Assembly: GCF_014279595.1 (NCBI RefSeq)
Contig: NZ_CP047943.1
Span: forward strand, 2,478,422 to 2,542,421
DNA: 64,000 bases
Origin: Synechococcus sp. RS9909
GTDB taxonomy: Bacteria; Cyanobacteriota; Cyanobacteriia; PCC-6307; Cyanobiaceae
Reading direction: 5' to 3'
The first letter of the stretch is position 1. Every line of letters begins with the position of its first letter. The notes beneath the pieces were generated by a model that saw nothing but the letters and a program-made list of their open reading frames with translations, was not told the DNA's origin and searched no databases. Of the stretch, positions 60,573-64,000 are shown one piece after another. The translations under genes were made by a program, and so were the position numbers.

Positions 60573-62048
60573 ATGTTCACCGACTACAAACCCACGGTCG
60601 GCTTCGACGAATATTTCTGCAATGAAACAGCCAGACCGCGCGACGATCTGGCCACGCTGCTCACATCACTGGGGCAGCTGGGATTGCCCGAGCTCAACCG
60701 CAGCCATGCCTCGGCTAGCCAACTGCTGCGTCGCCTCGGCGCCACCTTTCGCCTCAACGATTCCGGCCTCAAAGGCAGCGAACGGATTCTCCCCTTCGAT
60801 CCCTTGCCCCGGCTGATCAGCCGCAGCGACTGGATCACCCTGGAGCGGGGACTGCTGCAACGCCTGGAAGCCATCGACTGCTTCCTCGCAGACATCTATG
60901 GCCCCCAGCAGATCCTCAATGATGGAGTGATCCCGCGGGAAGACGTTGAAAGTTCCTCCGGCTGGCGACCTCAGATGCAGGGCATCAGCCTGCCGCTCAA
61001 CCGCTGGTGCCACATCTCCGGGCTCGACCTGATCCGCGATGGCAGTGGCACCTGGCGTGTCCTGGAAGACAACCTGCGCTGTCCATCGGGGGTGGCCTAT
61101 TTCCTCGAGAACCGTCGGGTGATGAAACGGTTGTTCCCTGGCCTGTTCGAAGGCCGTGCCGTTCAACCGATCGACGCCTATCCATCCCATCTGCTGCGCA
61201 CCCTTCAAGACCTGGCGCCCTGGAGTGACAGCCCCCGCGTGGCAATCCTGACGCCCGGGGTGTTCAACAGCGCCTATTTCGAGCACAGCTATCTGGCCCA
61301 GCAGATGGGCATTGCACTGGTAGAAGGGCGCGACCTGGTGTGCGAAGACGGCCGCGTGTGGATGCGCAGCACCAACGGCCTCAAGCCTGTGGATGTGATT
61401 TACCGCCGGATCGACGACGATTTTCTCGATCCCACCGTGTTCCGCCAGGACTCGATGCTGGGGGTGCCGGGCCTGATCGACGTGCTGCGGCAAGGACGGG
61501 TCGCCATCGCCAACGCCCCGGGCACCGGCGTCGCCGACGACAAGCTGATCTACGCCCACGTGCCGGCGATGATCCGCTACTACCTCGATGAGGAGCCGAT
61601 CATCGAGAACGTTCCCACCTATCTCTGCGCCCGACCGGACGACCGGCGCTACGTGCTCGAACACCTCGAGCAATTGGTGGTGAAGTCGGTGGCGGAAGCC
61701 GGGGGCTACGGAATGCTGATCGGCCCCCAGGCCAGCCGATCGGAGCTGGCGGACTTCGACACGAAGATCCGTGCGAATCCCCGCAACTTCATTGCGCAGC
61801 CCACGCTGCAACTCTCCACCGTGCCATCCCTCAGTGACGGTGAGCTCTACCCCTGCCACGTTGATCTGCGCCCCTACGTGCTGCGCGGCGCAAGCAGCTG
61901 GGTGAGTCCAGGGGGGCTGACGCGCGTGGCACTCAAGCGGGGCTCCCTGGTGGTGAATTCGTCCCAGGGCGGCGGCTGCAAGGACACCTGGATCGTCGAC
62001 GACCAACGGATGGCGGCACGGCACCCCCAGGAGGCGGTGCCGTGCTGA
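60573..62048 (+). CDS. Circularly permuted type 2 ATP-grasp protein
   Basis: This protein is 491 residues from the ATG at 60573; in-frame ATGs at 60504 and 60549 would lengthen it, but MFTDYKP is the likely natural start. It has the DUF404/407 pattern: FDEYFCNET, ADIYGPQQILNDGVIPREDV, DLIRDGSGTWRVLEDNLRCPSGVAYFLENR, VDVIYRRIDDDFLDP and VVKSVAEAGGYGMLIGP. It would ligate a carboxylate to an amine or thiol with ATP. It is the first gene of a three-gene operon with alpha-E and transglutaminase-like proteins. Confidence 0.9.
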   Translation: MFTDYKPTVGFDEYFCNETARPRDDLATLLTSLGQLGLPELNRSHASASQLLRRLGATFRLNDSGLKGSERILPFDPLPRLISRSDWITLERGLLQRLEAIDCFLADIYGPQQILNDGVIPREDVESSSGWRPQMQGISLPLNRWCHISGLDLIRDGSGTWRVLEDNLRCPSGVAYFLENRRVMKRLFPGLFEGRAVQPIDAYPSHLLRTLQDLAPWSDSPRVAILTPGVFNSAYFEHSYLAQQMGIALVEGRDLVCEDGRVWMRSTNGLKPVDVIYRRIDDDFLDPTVFRQDSMLGVPGLIDVLRQGRVAIANAPGTGVADDKLIYAHVPAMIRYYLDEEPIIENVPTYLCARPDDRRYVLEHLEQLVVKSVAEAGGYGMLIGPQASRSELADFDTKIRANPRNFIAQPTLQLSTVPSLSDGELYPCHVDLRPYVLRGASSWVSPGGLTRVALKRGSLVVNSSQGGGCKDTWIVDDQRMAARHPQEAVPC

Positions 62049-63037
62049 GCCGCGTTGCCGATTCGCTCTACTGGATCAACCGCTATCTGGAACGGGCCGA
62101 AAACATCTCGCGCTTTCTGGAAGTGAGTGAGGCGATGGCGCTGGACTGTCCTCCGGGCAGCGCCGAACCCTGGCTGCCGCTGGTGGAGGTGACGGGGGAT
62201 CGCCAGCGCTTCGATACGGCCTACCCCGATGCCACACCCAAACAGGTGGTGCGCTTCCTGCTGCAGGACCGCAGCAATCCCAACAGCATCGTGAGTTGCA
62301 TTGCGGTGGCACGGGAGAACGCACGGCAGATCAGGGATGTGATCACTACGGAGATGTGGGAGCAGATCAACGATCTGCACTGGAGCCTTCAAGACGACGA
62401 AGACATCTGGCGCGAACCGGTGCAGGAACAACTGCGGATCATCCGCCGCGGCTGCCAGCTCGTGTACGGGATCACCGACACCACCCTGAGCCGCGATCTC
62501 AGCTGGCTGTTCAGTCAGCTGGGTCGTCTGATCGAACGGGCCGACAAAACCTCCCGCATCCTCGACGTCAAATACTTCCTGCTGCTGCCTTCCCCTGAAG
62601 AGGTGGGCGGCGTGCTGGACGAACTGCAGTGGATCACCCTGCTGCGCACAGCGGGGGCTTATCAGATGTATCGCCACAGCGTGCAACAAGCGATCAGCCC
62701 TGCAGCGGTGGCACGCTTTTTGCTGCTGGACCCCATCTTTCCTCGCTCGGTGCGGTACTGCCTCCAGGGCATCAGCGACACCTTGCAACAGATCCAGCAG
62801 CTCCCGAACCAAGACACGCCGGATGACCTCGACTGTTTGCGCGGTCAGCTCCTTGCCCGGTGGAGCTATGTGCGGATCGACAACCTGATCGAAGCCGGTC
62901 TGCATGAAGCCATTGATCAGCTGCAGCAAGACCTCAACCAACTCCACCACCTGATCCAGACCCGCTACTTCACCAGCGCGGACCTCCATTCCATCCCCAC
63001 CGATCCCGCATGCGCGCTCTCATCATTCACCGCCTGA
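62042..63037 (+). CDS. Alpha-E domain protein (DUF403)
   Basis: This 331-residue, mostly helical protein begins MLSRVADSLYWINRYLERAENISRFL, the alpha-E domain start, and contains VRFLLQDRSNPNSI, ARENARQIRDVITTEMWEQIN and LGRLIERADKTSRILDVKYF, which are conserved in the family. It starts at a GTG seven bases inside the ATP-grasp gene and overlaps the next gene by 28 bases. Its partners are the ATP-grasp and transglutaminase-like proteins; the molecular role is not known. Confidence 0.9.
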   Translation: MLSRVADSLYWINRYLERAENISRFLEVSEAMALDCPPGSAEPWLPLVEVTGDRQRFDTAYPDATPKQVVRFLLQDRSNPNSIVSCIAVARENARQIRDVITTEMWEQINDLHWSLQDDEDIWREPVQEQLRIIRRGCQLVYGITDTTLSRDLSWLFSQLGRLIERADKTSRILDVKYFLLLPSPEEVGGVLDELQWITLLRTAGAYQMYRHSVQQAISPAAVARFLLLDPIFPRSVRYCLQGISDTLQQIQQLPNQDTPDDLDCLRGQLLARWSYVRIDNLIEAGLHEAIDQLQQDLNQLHHLIQTRYFTSADLHSIPTDPACALSSFTA

Positions 63038-63909
63038 CGTATCGGTATGACGCCCCGGTGTTCCTCGGGGAACATCGCCTTTGTCTGAGGCCTCGGGGGC
63101 AAGGATTCCAGACCCTGCTGGAGCATCAACTCAGCGTGTTGCCGGAACCGGAGCAACGTCGGGAACTGGTGGCCGCCAGCGGCGATGAAATCCAACGGCT
63201 CCGCTTTCTCGGCAGCACCGATGAACTCGTCTTTGAGGCCCGCAGCCTGGTGGAGACCCGGCCAGCACCCCCGCTGGAGAGCTGCTTCAACGGCCTCGAA
63301 CCACCCCTGCCCTACCCGCAAGGCCAACTCAACAGCGATCTGCAGGGGGCACTGGAAGGCTGGTTGCCCAACGGCCAACACGAACCCTCGGCCATCGAGC
63401 TCACCCAGGAAGCCCTGATGGGCAGCAACCAGCAGACCCTGGCCTTTCTGAAGCAACTGATTGAACTGATTCAAGAGCGGGTGAAATACACCCAACGCCA
63501 TGTGGGACCCGCCTGGCCGGCGGGCCGAACCCTGCGGGAGCGGATCGGCTCCTGCCGTGATCTGGCCATGCTGATGGTGGCCTGTTGCCGCGTGGTGGGT
63601 CTTCCGGCCCGCTTTGTGAGCGGCTATCAACTGCAGCAACCTCCCCCGAAGGAGTACGACCTGCATGCCTGGGCGGAGGTTTACCTGCCGGGAGCGGGCT
63701 GGCGGGGCTTTGACCCCAGTGCCGGGATGGAAGTCAACGAGCGCTATGTCGTGCTGGCCACCTCCTCCAAGCCGGAACTCACCGCGGCCGTGAGCGGCAG
63801 CTTCAGCGGCCCCCCTGGAGCCAACAGTGAACTGAACTGGCAGATTCAGATCAGAGAGGACGCCTCCGCAACGGAAACCCCCTCACGCAACCTGGTTCAG
63901 GCCGCCTGA
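63010..63909 (+). CDS. Transglutaminase-like family protein with N-terminal bacterial transglutaminase-like domain
   Basis: This 299-residue protein starts MRALIIHRLTYRYDAPVFLGEHRLCLRPRG, the bacterial transglutaminase-like N-terminal domain. The core follows with the catalytic Cys in RIGSCRDLAMLMVACCRVVGLPARFVSGYQ. His and Asp lie in DLHAWAEVYLPGAGWRGFDPSAG, giving the Cys-His-Asp triad. It would act as a peptidase or transamidase. In other bacteria this trio accompanies the Anbu peptidase. It overlaps the next, opposite-strand frame by 13 bases. Confidence 0.9.
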   Translation: MRALIIHRLTYRYDAPVFLGEHRLCLRPRGQGFQTLLEHQLSVLPEPEQRRELVAASGDEIQRLRFLGSTDELVFEARSLVETRPAPPLESCFNGLEPPLPYPQGQLNSDLQGALEGWLPNGQHEPSAIELTQEALMGSNQQTLAFLKQLIELIQERVKYTQRHVGPAWPAGRTLRERIGSCRDLAMLMVACCRVVGLPARFVSGYQLQQPPPKEYDLHAWAEVYLPGAGWRGFDPSAGMEVNERYVVLATSSKPELTAAVSGSFSGPPGANSELNWQIQIREDASATETPSRNLVQAA

Positions 63910-64000
63910 AGCAACGGCTCCACCCCATGCAACTGGGGCTTCGGCGCCGAGCTGTGGGTGGCTGCCATCAAGGCCGGGATCTCGGCGCTGTTGTAGACGC
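63897..64000 (-). CDS. Partial minus-strand CDS, C-terminus only
   Basis: The minus strand is open from the window edge to a stop at 63897-63899, giving about 34 C-terminal residues (VYNSAEIPALMAATHSSAPK, then PQLHGVEPLLQAA). The composition looks like a real soluble protein tail, but no family can be named from so short a piece. Its presence means the transglutaminase gene is followed by a convergent gene. Confidence 0.5.
   Translation of the reverse strand, partial: VYNSAEIPALMAATHSSAPKPQLHGVEPLLQAA

Noticed and set aside
60666-62024. 452-residue open frame antisense to the ATP-grasp gene
   Set aside because: It shows the same high-GC mirror effect, with no domain or start signal.

Overview
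The window is a gene-dense, GC-rich (by eye well above 60 percent) stretch of a unicellular picocyanobacterial chromosome, most like marine Synechococcus or Cyanobium. This rests on the housekeeping gene neighbourhoods, the paired urea ABC transporter and urease clusters, several short hypothetical proteins of picocyanobacterial type, and a Tat-exported beta-carbonic anhydrase. There is no rRNA, IS element, prophage or CRISPR array. The only RNA gene I can support is tRNA-Val(UAC). Coding density is very high and no gap exceeds about 300 bases.

Region 1 (1-15.6 kb) holds the end of dnaB, a VapBC-like toxin-antitoxin pair between dnaB and mnmG, a chorismate-lyase-like gene, a minus-strand run of sprT-like, small membrane and proline-rich proteins, ligA, a DedA/TVP38-type membrane protein, an MscS channel, a Uma2-type nuclease and valS. 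Region 2 (15.6-24.2 kb) holds an orphan lipoprotein solute-binding protein coupled to a second MscS channel, a 2OG-Fe(II) oxygenase, an SDR, a Fur-family regulator, tRNA-Val, mazG, a dienelactone hydrolase, arfB and an AT-richer gene with two leader-peptide-like (NHLP-like) motifs. Region 3 (24.2-33.9 kb) holds speE-speB, a cyclic-nucleotide-binding-fold protein, gcvT, aspS, a sigma-70 factor, a Dps-like protein, pyrG and queE.

Region 4 (33.9-41.3 kb) starts with an AT-richer gene for a papain-fold-like plus DUF4114 protein. It continues with ecotin (a periplasmic serine-protease inhibitor with Arg at the reactive site), queC, pabB, pabC, an APC permease and carbonic anhydrase. Region 5 (41.3-52.6 kb) is a urea island: urtABCDE and ureEFG on the minus strand, and ureDABC plus a class I glutamine amidotransferase on the plus strand. 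UrtA-E imports urea, UreABC hydrolyses it, and UreD/E/F/G mature the nickel centre.

Region 6 (53.3-60.4 kb), all on the minus strand, is the most unusual part. A sodium:solute symporter sits between two tiny membrane-protein ORFs. Downstream lie a divergent carbamoyltransferase that appears to lack the aspartate-binding residues of ATCase, an AsnB-type amidotransferase/synthetase, an M20 N-carbamoyl-amidohydrolase-like enzyme and a DUF1028 protein. I infer a transport and metabolism module for a ureido or amide compound; the substrate is unknown. Region 7 (60.5-64 kb) carries the ATP-grasp / alpha-E / transglutaminase trio that elsewhere accompanies the Anbu proteasome-like peptidase, with no Anbu gene in view.
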